Below, piece by piece: positions 12,189 to 24,356 of a stretch of 64,000 bases of DNA. The position numbers and the translations under genes are program-made. The DNA is taken from the NCBI RefSeq assembly GCF_050908995.1, contig NC_135129.1, positions 2,232,001 to 2,296,000 on the forward strand, written 5' to 3'. The notes beneath the pieces are model-generated. The model had not been told where the DNA came from. It searched no databases and saw nothing but the letters and a program-made list of their open reading frames with translations. How positions within the stretch are numbered: position 1 is the first letter of the stretch; each line of letters starts with the position of its first letter. Origin of the DNA: Andrena cerasifolii. Taxonomy: Eukaryota > Arthropoda > Insecta > Hymenoptera > Andrenidae.

Positions 12189-13591
12189 ATGCATCAATAA
12201 ATCACCATGAATCGTTCCCGACTTAAAAAACTTACTTCTCAATCTCTTAAAGTGTGGAATAATGTTTGCATGTGAAGTATCACTACAGTATAGTTATTTG
12301 TAAAGTGGTGGTCCCCAAAGGGGACAAATCTGTGTCTAATCCAAATACATATGTCGAATAACCGACTCCTCAAAATTGCAAATAGTAAGAAGATCATGCT
12401 ATCTATCGTCGATTAAATTGAGCTTCCAGAAAAAGTAATTCGCTGATTAAAATTCCAAAGCGTACAAGCTCCAAAACTATCGCTAACTAAATCTGCTAAC
12501 TATTCACCAAGTAATCGGCGCTCCTCCACTTTGCACAAAGTTTCCCGCGCGACGGGTTACGGATCATTCAACTTTCCACTCGCAACAGAGAATACGATTC
12601 AGCGGCATTTCCAAGTGGCAAATCGCTTCCGCGGTGTCAGCACGGAATAAGCGCGAATCAATGATGCATTACGCCCCCGCGTAGGGGCTGAAAAACTAAA
12701 GCGCGCTAACAGGAGCTAATTCGTCCATTTAGGGGGGTACGGCGAGGCTTCAATTAACGTCAATTACTTTAACATTTTGCGCGGATAATACGGGCCCCGT
12801 AACAACGTTACGCGACAGCGTGGATCTTGCAAAAGCGAACGGTGACCGGATCGGATGAAATACGCCGGGGCGGGATTAATTTAAATTAAAATTCGCGAAA
12901 CGTCATGGGGCCGTGCTCGTGAAACGTACTCGGTGCTTGTCGACGTGCCGGGTACTGCTGTAATTAAATTTGCATTCCTTTATTTTTCCAACGGGCGAGG
13001 CGAGCTGAATCAGGCCACGAAGGGGGTGGTGGCAGTGGCGGGTGAAAGTGGGTGGGAGGAAAAAAACCCCTCCAAATTCTCATCCTCTCCGCGAAATTGC
13101 TACAGAGGAATCTGAGGTGAACGCGAGCTCAACGAGCGCCCCGCATTCCGTTAACTTCTAATTACGGTCTATTAATCAATGCTGGCAATTAACGTAACAA
13201 CGACTCTCGGATTACTGGAACATTTCGCGGCCACGGGATCGTGGCAACCCACCATCTGCGGGTGCACTATTTCTCAATTCGAGAAAGGCGCTCTTTTCGA
13301 ATTTAATGAGGAGTCACAATTGTGGAATGACGCTCGTATAATTATTGCACGATACTGGAGAGGCCGTAGCTATCGGGGGATTTTTTTTTCAGTTGTTTGG
13401 AAATGGAATAGTGAATGCTAGGATAATAATGGGGATACTTTGTACGGGGCTAATTTCGCTGAAGCTGGTTTTATGATTTAATTACGGTTCATTTGTGGAA
13501 TGTAATAACGATGTGGAGAAATGTGAATTAAAGATCTGGGAAATTTTATAGTTAACGATGTGATTATTACACATTAAACATAGGTATTTCA
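12189..13591. other. no gene seen; AATTA/TAAT-rich unique island
   Basis: The stretch 12480-13450 is non-repetitive, GC-richer than its flanks and dense in TAAT/ATTA cores (homeodomain-type sites). No coding exon is supported. Candidate conserved non-coding or regulatory DNA, by inference only. Confidence 0.4.
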
Positions 13592-13693
13592 GAATATAAT
13601 TCTAACTTAATAATATTTACTTAAAGATATTTTTATAAATATATTTTTATAAATATCTTTAAGTAAATATTATTAAGTTAGAATTATATTCTT
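13592..13693. repeat. near-perfect AT-rich hairpin
   Basis: AGAATATAATTCTAACTTAA... pairs with ...TTAAGTTAGAATTATATTCT, with about 47-bp arms and almost no loop. It is followed by AT-rich low-complexity DNA to about 13910. Confidence 0.7.
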
Positions 13694-14069
13694 AATATTT
13701 ATATATTTATTATTATATTATTTATATATTTATTATATTCTCGATATTTATATTAATATTTATATAATATTCTTAATATTTAAATAATAACATTTAATTA
13801 TCTTAATTCTTAATACATATATTAAAAATATACTTCAGGATATTTAATATATTTAATTAACTTAATATATATATATTAAATATACTTAAAGGTATTTAAT
13901 ATATTTAATAGCTTTTTCTTTTTTCATAAATAAAGAATCAGTGTTGCATCATTAATAGAATATGGCAATGTAATCATATTAAAATAAATAAGTGTTACGA
14001 ATCGTCAACAAAAAATAACCGCGGCGACCCCCCAGATATCACTTCGCAACCCACAAGTTAGGAACCACT
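13694..14069. mobile_element. AT-rich DNA ending in a hAT-type terminus
   Basis: The right end reads CAACCCACAAGTTAGGAACCACTG (14046-14069), the complement of a CAGTGGTTCCTAAC-type hAT end. Blocks around the 13.6-kb hairpin resemble the interior of the hAT at 26958-27187 (AATATTATTAAGTT). The left end was not found. Confidence 0.4.
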
Positions 14070-14589
14070 GTATTAAGTATATTAGTATACAATTATTTCG
14101 GGCAGAGATCGAACGAAACTGTTAAATTTTATAAATAAAAGTTATTTAATGAACTTTTAACTTTTGTATCATTTCTTTTCTGTTTTATGTTAACTTTGTA
14201 CTTTAACTCTGTTGCAAAGGTTCAGTTTTAACAATTATTTTGTATTTCATTAATAAAAGTTCCGAAGAATCATGTATTTTTTACCAGATATTCTAAGGTA
14301 ATATATAAAAGTTAGAATTATTTATTTAATTAGTATTATATACCCCACCACGGGAAATCTGCTTCCCACAACATTTACTTTTCCAAAGCAGAACAAATGT
14401 CTCTGTTTAACTGGAACTTTTTTCCGGTTCCACGAAAAGAAAAAGTTCCTTATTTATGCAAAAGTGTATGGAATAAACTTTTCAGTAAATACACTCCACT
14501 TTATAACTACTTTCTTGGAACAGACAAAATAATAGTAAAACAATTTCTGTTATTTCACAAATAATTGAAAATTTTAAAGCTCCGAATCC

Positions 14590-14805
14590 GCGATGAGATT
14601 TTACACGAGACTTTTCTGTCATGAGACAAAAATTTCAGCAACAACTAATGATTGCAAATAAGAGGGATGAAAATTTTGACAATATATCATGAAACTTGTC
14701 TCTTGAGAGTCTAATGTCATGAAATTAATGACAAAATAATAAAAAAAAAGAAAATAATTAAATAATTGTGTCGCGAGATTAAAGTCTCGCGTGAGACACG
14801 ATATT
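14590..14805. repeat. dispersed repeat, related to 26258-26470 in opposite order
   Basis: Shared phrases: GAGATTAAAGTCTC, GTGAGACACGATATTTT, CATGAGACAA and AAATTTTGACA-type blocks. These occur in both places with inverted arrangement. No ends or frame are clear. Confidence 0.45.
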
Positions 14806-15275
14806 TTAATTCAGTCTTTAGTTTCGAAGCTTTTTAGACGGTCCTCAGCTCGTCGGAAACTTGTGAGTGAATTCGATTGCTCGCTTTTCCTACCGCTTTC
14901 CCGTTATCCCTTTCTGTTTGCGAAACGCTAGCGACTCTTTATCGAGCTCGGAACTTCGCGACCGCCTCCGAGAAGCTCTAAGCTCGCCCCCTTATGCTTC
15001 GGGCGTGTTCTTATTTGCATTTGAAACGCGCACCCTCCTGCCTGACCCCCTCGGTCGCAGTAAAATAGCGAATTGCTCGTTTAACCGTATGCAACATCCG
15101 CGAGAAACTATGCAGCTCCGGTTTGACTCGGGATCTTCCCACGAAGCGTTCGTTCACGATAGCTTCCTCCTTTTGTTTCTAACATTTCGGCGGAACCGCC
15201 AGGTATTCGTGGTTTTATTTTCTTTGTCGATCCTTTGCTTCCATCAAACACTCAGCATCTGCACATGTAAATTAT
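14806..15275. other. no gene supported
   Basis: A 137-codon frame runs at 14867-15280 on the plus strand in GC-richer unique DNA. It has no recognised domain, no clear Kozak context and no splice evidence, so I do not call it. Confidence 0.35.
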
Positions 15276-15276
15276 A

Positions 15277-15345
15277 CTAGCTTTACCACTCGGCTTTCTC
15301 CGAAATTTAGATTCTGATTTTATAAAAAAAATTATATTCTGCTTT
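15277..15345 (-). mobile_element. Helitron 3'-end remnant
   Basis: On the minus strand the stretch ends AAAGCTAG followed by T and includes TTTTATAAAATCAGAATCTAAATT. It matches the segment before the CTAGT at 6228 and 18076. The 5' part is missing. Confidence 0.5.
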
Positions 15346-15949
15346 ATATATTAAAGTTTCTATTAGGTAGGAACGTTTTTTTCATCTGGTTCTGAGTTTC
15401 CAGCACATTAACCGTCCACTTTCGCATTTATATTGCTCTTTCTCAGATATTGTGAACTAGAATTGCAATCAGAAAAGTCGTGCCACTTTTCTGATTGCAA
15501 TTTTAAAAAAATGTTAAAGGAAACAAGATGAAACAGAGTTCAAAGGGGACTACATTTTCAGGATCATATGTTTTTCACAAGTGCAGCGATGCATGTGCAT
15601 TTTACAGTTGCACCACTTTGTAAATGAAAACGTGTATTTTTTTATACCGGTAAAATCCTCTCGTCATTTTGCGTAAAAAAGTATGAGGGTAAATGGTCTT
15701 TGAACTATTCATCTTTTTAATTAGACTACTAACTATTAACTTTCTGATTAGAAAAGGGTGTGTACCTTGTTCTAGTTGTCTAGTCTCAGCGAGTCGATTA
15801 CGACGATCACTTTTTAAAATTGTCATTCTCGAGAATAGTTGCTCACACGCAAATTATAATTATATTAGAAAGGGATAATTGTATCCTATTTTTTAGCGCA
15901 AAATTTATTCTGATATCTTGTACAGTTCAAGAGCTATACGCAAATGTTC

Positions 15950-15981
15950 AAATGCGGCCCGCGGGCCGCGGGTTGCTCATC
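15950..15981. mobile_element. hAT-type terminus with GC palindrome
   Basis: GCGGCCCGCGGGCCGCGGG is followed by TTGCTCATCACTG, the complement of a CAGTGATGAGCAACCCGCGG end seen in hAT elements. The partner end was not found. Confidence 0.4.
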
Positions 15982-16099
15982 ACTGTTCTAAATTGTATGT
16001 GTAATATCGTACTGTGTAGTATTGATATGGAGCTGACCGTTCTAGGCAGGCCGCCCCCCTTAATTCACGTTTACTGGAACTCAGATTTTCATAGATACT

Positions 16100-17225
16100 A
16101 ATTCATTCCCAATTTATTTGTGGAAATATAACTTTAAACCCTCTAACAGCTATTCCACCCCTCAAATGTGCGATCGAGTGTAATTAAACAAGGCACATAT
16201 CTCACAGATTCTAATGCTTAACAACACATCACGTCCACTCCCTACAATGCCCCTTCCTAAACCACCCTTACCACACTTCAAGCTGCCATACGAATACGAA
16301 AAATGACCAGTAATCAACAAGTATGACTACCAATGAAGAAGACACACTGCTAAGAAGGCAACAGTATCGTTAAACCTATCTTCATCGCCTTCCTAACTCT
16401 ACCTCTTAACATCCCCTTCCACCTTTCCCCCTCGCGTACAGCACAAGTAGCCCAGTTTACTCAGGTGTTGCGTCGAAATCTGCAATTTCCTTAAGTGGTC
16501 CCTTAAAACGGCGGACATTAATACAAATTTCTCGGGACGTACATTTTTCCAAGTGTCAGGTTCGAGAGTTCCTATTTCCCTGGGGGGTAGCTCCGCTGAT
16601 AGCGCGCGCGGTGGGGAGACGTCGACGCACTAATGCACGAGGACGCATTAACGTCAACGCTGGAATTACGACGGGAATCCACCGGTGGCCTGATTAAAAA
16701 GTACCAGACATCGTGACCCAGTAGGCTTTCCAATACATTTACCAAGCACACCGCACTTTGTTCGCCCGTTAACAATGCGGCCCAGCCGCTTTCTCCTCGT
16801 TTCCCTCCCCCGATTCGTTGAGTATGCACCGGAATCGATTGGCGGCATAATGCATTTTATATGGCCTGTACACGTGCACTGGAACGTACGTGCATCTCTT
16901 CCACCCTGCCGAGAACTTCTTCCTTTTTTTTTTTTTGTACCGCGGCTCGTCGAGGGGAATTGAATGGCCGAGAGCTTAACCGAGCGCTCTACGCTTCTAC
17001 GCGGACGACGTGTAAAGGCGTGAACGCGCGAAGGAGCTGCGTCGAGTCATCGTTGTCATTTTATTTCAACGCTGAGCACAGAGCTAACCCTTTGGGTGCT
17101 GACGCCGCTATATCTGCGTGGTGCGCGGTGTGTGCGTGGAATGCTCATAGGCGGTCAGCGGCTATGGTGAAGGGATGCTGGTGGAGGAGACCCGCACGCG
17201 GCGGACAAAATTGTCAGCGCCCGAA
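16100..17225. other. no gene supported; unique GC-rich island
   Basis: Non-repetitive DNA holding several overlapping frames up to 139 codons at 16570-17280. No domain or splice structure recognised. Could be regulatory or a non-coding exon. Confidence 0.35.
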
Positions 17226-17413
17226 GGGTTTACTCTTCGTGGTCACACCTTTTTATAATCCCAATTTGGTCACGTTTTGATATGATGGAATTTGTTAAAA
17301 TTCGCCAAATCTGTAAAGTTTAATATTAAGGTCTACAAATTTACAGAAATGTTGGGAAAGAAAACGAAATTGCCTGGGGTGCGATACACCCCGTGTGATC
17401 ACGGAGGGTTAAG
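17224..17413. mobile_element. TTAA-type MITE of the ACCCTTCGTGGTCAC family
   Basis: The right end is TGTGATCACGGAGGGTTAA, and the left end is a damaged TTTACTCTTCGTGGTCACAC. The interior shares CCAATTTGGTCAC with copies at 19535, 33560 and 61652. Confidence 0.5.
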
Positions 17414-17532
17414 CATCGTCTCGCTGCAACGTTCTCTTGATTTGATGTGTGCAGGTTTTGGTTGTTTCTCTAAAGGATCTAAATTTATATTTATATGTAT
17501 TATAATTATAAATTTTTTATATTTATTTATAA

Positions 17533-18561
17533 CTAGCGTCCCCATCTCGGCTTCGTCCGAGATATTAGCGTGACTAATTCGTGTTTATTAGAATTAATAT
17601 GTTTTAAGGAAATTAAGTAATTTGGAAAAAAGGTTGATTTCTTCGAAATATTTCGGAGAAGATAACATTCTTGGAATAATGATTTTCTGACATTAGGATG
17701 AACTCACCTGCCGGAGCAATGATGGCAAATATTATCCATCGCTCGTATTTGAACTTCTCCTAGGTTAACATACCCAGTTAATTCATGGATCATAATTGAA
17801 TGCAACCTTTCCGATAACATTCATTCTTATAAGTCCAGGATTTACCAGTGTATCTTAATATATAAAGCAAAAAGTGTTTGTGTTTTGTTTGTCTGTCGCC
17901 TAAAAACATTCGAACGGTAAAACTCAGGGGTCACGAAATTTGTCCCAGCTCATTATAACCTAGCTAATCCAGTTGAACGTGGACTATTTTCACAAAAAAA
18001 GATAAATAAATAAAAATCAATTTTTTTTATAAAATCAGAATTTAAATTGCGGGTGAAGCTGAGTAGCAAGCAAAGCTAGTATTGCATACGTCCAGCAGGT
18101 GTGGATGATCTTGACAAATTTGATCGCACCCGGGGCATAATAACATCCACACGGGGTACACACAAAACTGCAACAACAATTTGCAACCATACGATCGTTC
18201 TAACATATATGTCCGCGGTAATCCACTTCTCTAGCGAGAAAGCGCGCGTAAAGCTTTGCCATCTAGTGGTGACATCACGGTACTGCTGCGGGCGAGGTAT
18301 CGCGCGGACCGAATATGCGCATGCGCGCGCGAAGCAGACTGTCGTATACACGGGTCACGTGGTCTGCAAAACAGCCGTACACCTGAAATGTTTACGCATA
18401 AATTACATGTTAATAACTCATTTCTTAGACATGTTACATAGTCTGTGTCCATCCTAGAGTATGCAGAAATAACGTGTTAAAATTTTAGGAAGATCGGTTC
18501 AATAGATCTTGAGTTTTGCGCGAACATAAAAATCGGCTCTCTCTTTATATAATTGTATAGA
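17533..18561 (-). mobile_element. Helitron, minus strand, copy 2
   Basis: On the minus strand it begins TCTATACAATTATATAAAGA at 18561 (A before it) and ends GGGGACGCTAG at 17533 (T after it), so it sits between A and T as Helitrons do. Nine to twelve bases inside the 3' end is a perfect 7-bp hairpin, ATCTCGG-ACGAAG-CCGAGAT. No Rep/helicase frame. About 480 bp matches copy 1 at 6232-6711. Confidence 0.75.
17852..18079 (+). mobile_element. short Helitron-like unit nested in the minus-strand Helitron
   Basis: It begins TCTTAATATATAAAGC after an A and ends CAAAGCTAG before a T (18080): both termini and the A/T target fit. Its right half also occurs at about 6090-6231 in copy 1, so either it was captured before copy 1 and copy 2 separated or it is part of the family. 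Confidence 0.5.
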
Positions 18562-18605
18562 TTTAAGTTTATACATGAAACTTTAAGTTTAACTGAAATT
18601 TATAT

Positions 18606-18876
18606 TGTTGCGGGCACCGAGTGTACTGGTGTACCTACATTGTCGACTGGTGCTCGTTTCAGCAGATAGAAGACAGTCGGCCTTCTTCTTCTATGCTTTG
18701 AATATCGATTATCTGCCAACCTGGTACCGAGCTATAGAGGACAGACATACAGATTGCTCTTGATATTTAATTATTTAACTATTAGTTGTTACCCCTTTGT
18801 ATTGAGAAATCTAGTTTTGTGTTACTGTGTTTAATCGAACCTTCAATCATGGCCGGGAGACCGCGGAAACGCGACA
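18606..18876 (+). mobile_element. candidate solo LTR (TG...CA)
   Basis: A 271-bp unit starts TGTTGCGGGCACC and ends AACGCGACA, flanked by ATAT on both sides (18602-18605, 18877-18880). Terminal complementarity is 6 of 7 bases. The flanking repeat is AT-only in AT-rich DNA, so its weight is limited. No internal retroelement domain. Confidence 0.45.
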
Positions 18877-19137
18877 ATATATTAAATTTATATTTATATT
18901 AAATTATATCTACTGGGAAGACAAACGAGTATAAGCCAAAATTGACATCAAGCTTAAATAGTTCCTTTTTTGTAAATCGAAGTTAAAAATAAAAGTTTCT
19001 TTTAACATATATGTTAGCAACTTTCACGTCCAAAATTTAACACCTGATTTTTACGTAGCACTTGAAACGTGCTAAGTGTCTTCCTGCAAAACTAATAATT
19101 CTGACTTATACTCGTTTACCTGCCCACCAGAGATATA

Positions 19138-19319
19138 CATACTGCCGTTCATAAGTATTAGGACCCCTGCTGTACAGATTGAGTACATTTCACTGCTTTT
19201 AATTTAAAATACCAAATAAAATAAAACTTCTTGGAGTTCTTCAATAAATTTGCAACTATTCTCACAATGATTCCACACAGAGTAGATAGGTATCCTAATA
19301 TTTATGAATGCCAAAGTAA
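19138..19319. mobile_element. Tc1/mariner-like MITE
   Basis: The left end ACTGCCGTTCATAAGTATTAGGA pairs imperfectly with the right end TCCTAATATTTATGAATGCCAAAGT; TA lies at both outer edges. About 180 bp. Confidence 0.5.
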
Positions 19320-19534
19320 GTTATAAAGTTGGGAGGCTGGAGATTTTGAAGTATCTTGCAACATTTGCTATTTAGAGTTGTTTCGAGCATTCTTGTACCA
19401 ACTTTTCTATTTAATCAGCTACGCAGGCAAGACAGTTGATCTCGCATCAAGCTTTAAAACATCAATCAAAGGATTCCCTTTGATATCAATGGATTATCAG
19501 ATCATCGGTGAAGTTACTTCCAAAAGCACGCGAG

Positions 19535-19841
19535 TTAATCCTTCGTGGTAACGCGGAGTGTATCGCACCCCAGGATATGCCTTTGCCAATATTTCTGTAA
19601 ATTTTTAGATCTTAATAATAAAATTTAAAAATTTGGTAAATTTTAACAAATAAAAATCGCTTTCATCCACAACTATTTTTTCAAATACACGGTTCAACGT
19701 ATCAAAATATATAATTATCACTCAAAAGTTAAAAGATTTAAAATTAGGAAAATGGTACCTAACTCAAAAATGGGGCTGGGGTGCAGTGCACTTCGTGTGA
19801 CCAATTTGTGATTGTAAGAAGGTGTGACCACGGAGGGTTAA
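19535..19841. mobile_element. TTAA-type MITE, ACCCTTCGTGGTCAC family
   Basis: TTAATCCTTCGTGG at the left and CCACGGAGGGTTAA at the right, both with TTAA. The left end continues GTGTATCGCACCCC. Copies at 17224, 33560 and 61652. Confidence 0.65.
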
Positions 19842-20689
19842 GTCTCTTTATCAACAGATTTTCATCCATCACCGCCATAAGGGGGTTACAGAACTCGCAA
19901 ACGACGTCCATCAACATAAAAGAGACTCGAAGAACCAGAGTACCTCCAATAGTCTTGGAACACAGTTTGGTAGAAGATCGAACTAGCCAGCTTGATTGCT
20001 TCCGCGAGAGTGCTCGGGTTCGATTAAAACCACCAGATCGGGATACCAGCGGAAGCTGGGCAGTCTCCGATGGCGCGTCATCACAATAACTTTCTAGTCA
20101 AAGAGTCAGGCAAGCTGGCCGAGAAGATCAAAGCGCGGAGCAGAGGTTTGAAGCAAAGTCGTGAGAGCCCCGGTATTCTCTGCAGCGAGGCACGACGCGA
20201 AACATTTAATTGCGAATTGGCGAGGCGTGCCGTATCAGCCGGTGCCACAGTATGCCGGGTGCAGTGAACCTTTTCAGAGCGTGACAGATGAATATAAACT
20301 TAACGCGGGCCGAAATTATGCCTTCGTGTCTATAATTAACCTGGCTACCAGCGACGGCGGCTCTTCCCGGCGAAGATCGGGGCCCTCATTCGGACACGCT
20401 GCATTCTTGTCAAAGTAGCGAGGCCCTATTCACAGCTTTCAACGAGTCCTCCATGGGCCGCAGTGCAGCAAGAAGGGCGCTCCGAGTCGCGAGATTCGTG
20501 GGCATATGGGAACCGCGAAGAAAGCGAGGGAATTTTAACGCTGTGTCGTTATTCAGTCGACTGTTTTGTGTGATGGGCAGCAGACTGGTGCTGTAGAAAA
20601 GATTGTGTTGAATTTGATAAGTAGGGTGATTAATAATGTTGTAGTGAGTAGCAGCATTTTAAGGAGGTTCCTTTGTGGAGCTGTGTATA
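19842..20689. other. no gene supported
   Basis: Unique GC-richer DNA with overlapping frames (up to 85 codons) at 19860-20420. No domain, splice or repeat evidence. Confidence 0.35.
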
Positions 20690-20697
20690 GTTCTGAT

Positions 20698-21864
20698 TAC
20701 AGCTGTAAATATTCGATTAGTCGAATTATTTGAATAATTTTGAATACGAACAATTTATTTGAAAATTCAAATAGTACAGAGTATTCCAATATTCGAATAA
20801 TTCTGAGTATTCGTATTAATCTGAGTGTTCGAATAACTCTGAGTGTTCGGATAATTCGGAGTGTTCGAATAACTCTGAGTGTTCGGATAATTCTGAGTAT
20901 TCGAATAATCCTGAGTGTTCGAATAATCCTGAGTGTTCGAATAACTCTGAGTGTTCGGATAATTCGGAGTGTTCGAATAACTCTGAGTGTTCGGATAATT
21001 CTGAGTGTTCGAATAATTCTGAGTGTTCGAATAATTCTGAGTGTTCGGATAATTCGGAGTGTTCGAATAATTCTGAGTGTTCGAATAACTCTGAGTGTTC
21101 GAATAATTCTGAGTGTTCGAATAATTCTGAGTGTTCGAATAACTCTGAGTGTTCGAATAACTCTGAGTGTTCGGATAATTGGGAGTGTTCGAATAATTGA
21201 AAGTGTTCGAATTTCGGATTGTACCGAATACGAATCTAAACGTGAAATATTTTATTACTCTTTGTTGTACTATTCTTGTCGTATTGTCCTTTATAATTAT
21301 TTGTTTTTCAAATGTTAAATTTTAAACAGTATTAATCTTTGGTAATGTTATAAATTTTGAAACGAAAGGTATAAAATCTATTTAGGGATGTAGTGTATTT
21401 GAATATTGAATCATAGTGATTGTTAATAGTAACACCTTCCTTTTACAGGATTACATTGTGTCATTCTTATATTTTTATCCTTACCCGCTATTACTTAATA
21501 TTAGGGTAGTTACGAATATTCGAATACCCCTAATTGCTCTAGTAATCTTCGAATAATCGAATTGTTCGAATAATCTTTGAATATTCGAATTGTTAGAATA
21601 ATCTGAAATTCTAATTCTATGAGTATTCGAATCTCAGTACTCTAATTCTACCGGTATTCGAATCTCAAATTCAAATTCTACTGGTATCCGAATCTCAAAT
21701 CCGAATTCTACTGGTTTTCGAATATTCGAATTCTTAAAATATTCAAATATTCGAATTCTTAGAATATTCAAATATTCGAATTCTTAGAATATTCAAATAT
21801 TCGAATTCTTAGAATATTCAAATATTCGAATTCTTAGAATATTCAGATATTCGCAGCAGCCCTA
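20698..21864. mobile_element. probable hAT-like element with an 18-bp array
   Basis: The interior at about 20795-21215 is an 18-bp tandem array (TTCGAATAACTCTGAGTG with variants); a second array of ATTCGAATTCTTAGAATATTCAA type lies at 21715-21850. The right end is GCAGCAGCCCTA, like the TAGGGCTG end at 11588. The flanks GTTCTGAT (20690-20697) and GTTCTAAC (21865-21872) agree at 6 of 8, so the duplication is tentative. The 192-codon frame arises because 18 is a multiple of 3. Confidence 0.5.
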
Positions 21865-22560
21865 GTTCTAACGAGTAAAACTGATTGCAAATGAGGGTTG
21901 GGAAGAAAGGGGGTGTTCACGTTGCATAATTGCTGGCGTGATGAAAATATTGTTAACCTTTTATTGTCAGAACACAGAATATTCCATGTTTCTACAGTGG
22001 TCTTTATAGAGGCGATAAGAAAATTGAAACTGCGAACGGTAACAAAAATGTGGTGGTTCCATTAGAAAGAATTATATGCTACAATTTCTATCTCATAGAT
22101 TGGGCGTTTGCCAGAATACACCAGTGGAATAAACATAATACTTAGTGCCTAGCATTTAGTTACTTGTGCCGACATATTAAAATATGAGTTTCACACTTTG
22201 TTTTGACCACCACTTTCATGATCATCAGAACTAACATCATGGATCATTCTGTGCTCGCAATCTCGTTTGATATATGTAAATTGAATGTATCTATCTGTTT
22301 GATATAGTTCTGGCGAGTAAAACTGATTCTTAAAAATAGTTTCGAAAGAAAGGAATATTGTTAACATGCAGTTACTGGCTCGCTGAGAACATTATTAACT
22401 CTCCCTTCTTGGATCATATAATATTCTACAGGTATTTCTATCTGAGATCATCGGAGTAGTAATGTTATGAATCAGTCTGTATACGTAGTTCTACTTTATT
22501 CGATGCATTCAAATTGATCATGTCTGTGTGTTCGGTTTAGTTCTTACGATCAAAACTAAG
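21865..22560. repeat. degenerate tandem repeat of about 230 bp
   Basis: Units share GAGTAAAACTGATT, AGTTCTGGCGAGT/AGTTCTTACGATC and TGTCTGTGTG/TATCTATCTG blocks at about 21865, 22305 and 22540. Function unknown; no open frame is conserved between units. Confidence 0.4.
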
Positions 22561-23130
22561 TGATCTGACAAGAATAAATTCCCAGCAGGAGGTCGGCATA
22601 TCAATAAAATATTGATACTGTTCGAAACCTTAAATAATGTCAAAATTATATATAGATTATTATCTGCTAATGAATTACACATCGCTAGAAAATAGAGTAC
22701 TATTGTACTGTTAAAAACGTGACGTGATATAGGGTGGTGGCACAAGGTTACAGTAAAAACTGAATATACTTCGAATGAAATACTAGTAATTTTATGATTG
22801 GGATTAATAATAACACGTAATCTTTGCATCCCATTTCCTCGCGTTACATAATCCATCAGCAGCAGCTAACAATCTACGTACAATTTGAACCATTGAGAAC
22901 AAAATCGGTCTAACCCACACTACAAAATATTTCTCTTAAAATAGAAATTTTATACAATGATTACTGCAGTCTGTTACAGTAAATTATAGTGCTACTAACT
23001 CAATTTCGAGAAAACTGTGGATTACCGTTTCTGTTCTGAATGCCTCATTTTGTCATTACCTGAGGTTTCAAACAGTACCAATATTTACTTGATACGCCGA
23101 CCACCTACTGCGAACGTTTCTTTACCAGAA
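22560..23130. mobile_element. decayed palindromic element
   Basis: The block CAGGAGGTCGGCATATCAAT...CGAAACCTTAAATAATG at 22590-22640 is the inverse of CATTACCTGAGGTTTC...TTGATACGCCGACCACCT at 23054-23108. The middle is not conserved. Confidence 0.45.
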
Positions 23131-23599
23131 AGTAGGAAAAGCTCCCTATTCCACATTCCCTCTATTTTTACACGAACGCCCCCTTTTTCCTTTACACACA
23201 CCACGCACCACATCCCATTCCGAATATTTACTATCAATCTCCCAAATGCGAAGTATCCTCCTAAATCTCCATTTCCGCAATGCAGCCACCCACGCCCCAC
23301 CCCTCAGTTCCCGAACCCCTCCGCACAAACAGCAGACACGCAGCTGTAATTAAAAAAATATTCCCCGCAATCACTGTGCAACGCCGACAGAAAATAGCGC
23401 AAGCGCCTCGTTTCACCATAAGACAACCCCGGCAGCCCCGCAAAGTAGAAACTACAATACGAACCGCCTTGAATCAGCCTGTCCCCGCGCCAACTGAATA
23501 CCAAAGAAATGCGAAGAGCGCGTTTATTCGAACGGAAAGGCGAAGGCAGAACGAAGCAGGGAACACGAAGGGGGTAAGTGCGAGCAAGGGTGGTGGCGA

Positions 23600-23640
23600 A
23601 GAAGAACGAGGGGTGGGGTGGGGGCGGCAGGGGGGAGAGG
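23600..23640 (+). other. G-quadruplex-type run in a purine-rich stretch
   Basis: GGGG-T-GGGG-T-GGGGG-CGGCA-GGGGGG lies inside about 130 bases of purine-rich DNA. The area to about 24100 is GC-rich and TAAT-dotted and could be a promoter or untranslated region. No gene was recognised. Confidence 0.4.
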
Positions 23641-24356
23641 GATAACGAGAGAAGCACGGAAAAGCGGCGCTTCGTAATGAATACGAGGCGGCGGTGCAAT
23701 AAAAGCAGTCGCAGCTTCGTAAAGCGGGGTTAACGAGAGGTACTGATTTAATTGTTTTCAAGAACTACGAGCGTCATCGTGCAGCCCGTCTTCGGGGCCG
23801 GCGACCGGGGGTGGGGCGGATGTTTTCCCTCGATTCAAGACAGTGCTCGGCGCGATGCTTGCGCGCGGGGCTACACGTTAATTTGCAGCCTCGCCCTTAA
23901 TTGCGTCACGAGCGAGTTGCGGTGATGCGAGACCGGTCGCGAAACCGGAAGGCCGGCCAGAGGGGGCGAGGGGGGCAAGTAATTTCCGGGCCCGCAAGAA
24001 ACGGCGAACATCAAAAAGCTCTTTGATGATCCGCGCGAAAGATTAAGTCGGTACGAATTAATTGGATTGATTGCGACGGCTGCCCTTAATCCCTGGGTCT
24101 CGGTTGGGTCTGTTACTTTAATCTGGCGCTTTGAAGTATTCCGGAGCCTCTGATACTTTTCAAACGCGCTCCTTTCGGTCAGAGGGACTTGCGCCCGGCG
24201 ATGGCTCTGTTTGACGATACTGATGCTAGGAGTGCTTGACGCTGGCGCTGATCTAAGTAGGTAATAGTAATTTCAGTGATGCACGTTGGTGGTGGTTTTA
24301 TTGCGACAGGGTGTTCGGAGGTTTTTTCGTTGCGCGGAGATGATAGGTGACTCTGA

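Noticed and set aside
11631..12242. 203- and 104-codon frames on the minus strand
   Set aside because: They are translations of the 16-bp array within the hAT-like element; composition is only the repeat.
14867..15280. 137-codon plus-strand frame
   Set aside because: No recognisable family and no promoter or splice signal I can support; noted only as an unassigned frame.
16955..17010. tRNA-like text near 16.97 kb
   Set aside because: Only short resemblance; no B box in the expected position and no stems.
20740..21318. 192-codon frame
   Set aside because: The 18-bp unit is a multiple of three, so it stays open by construction.
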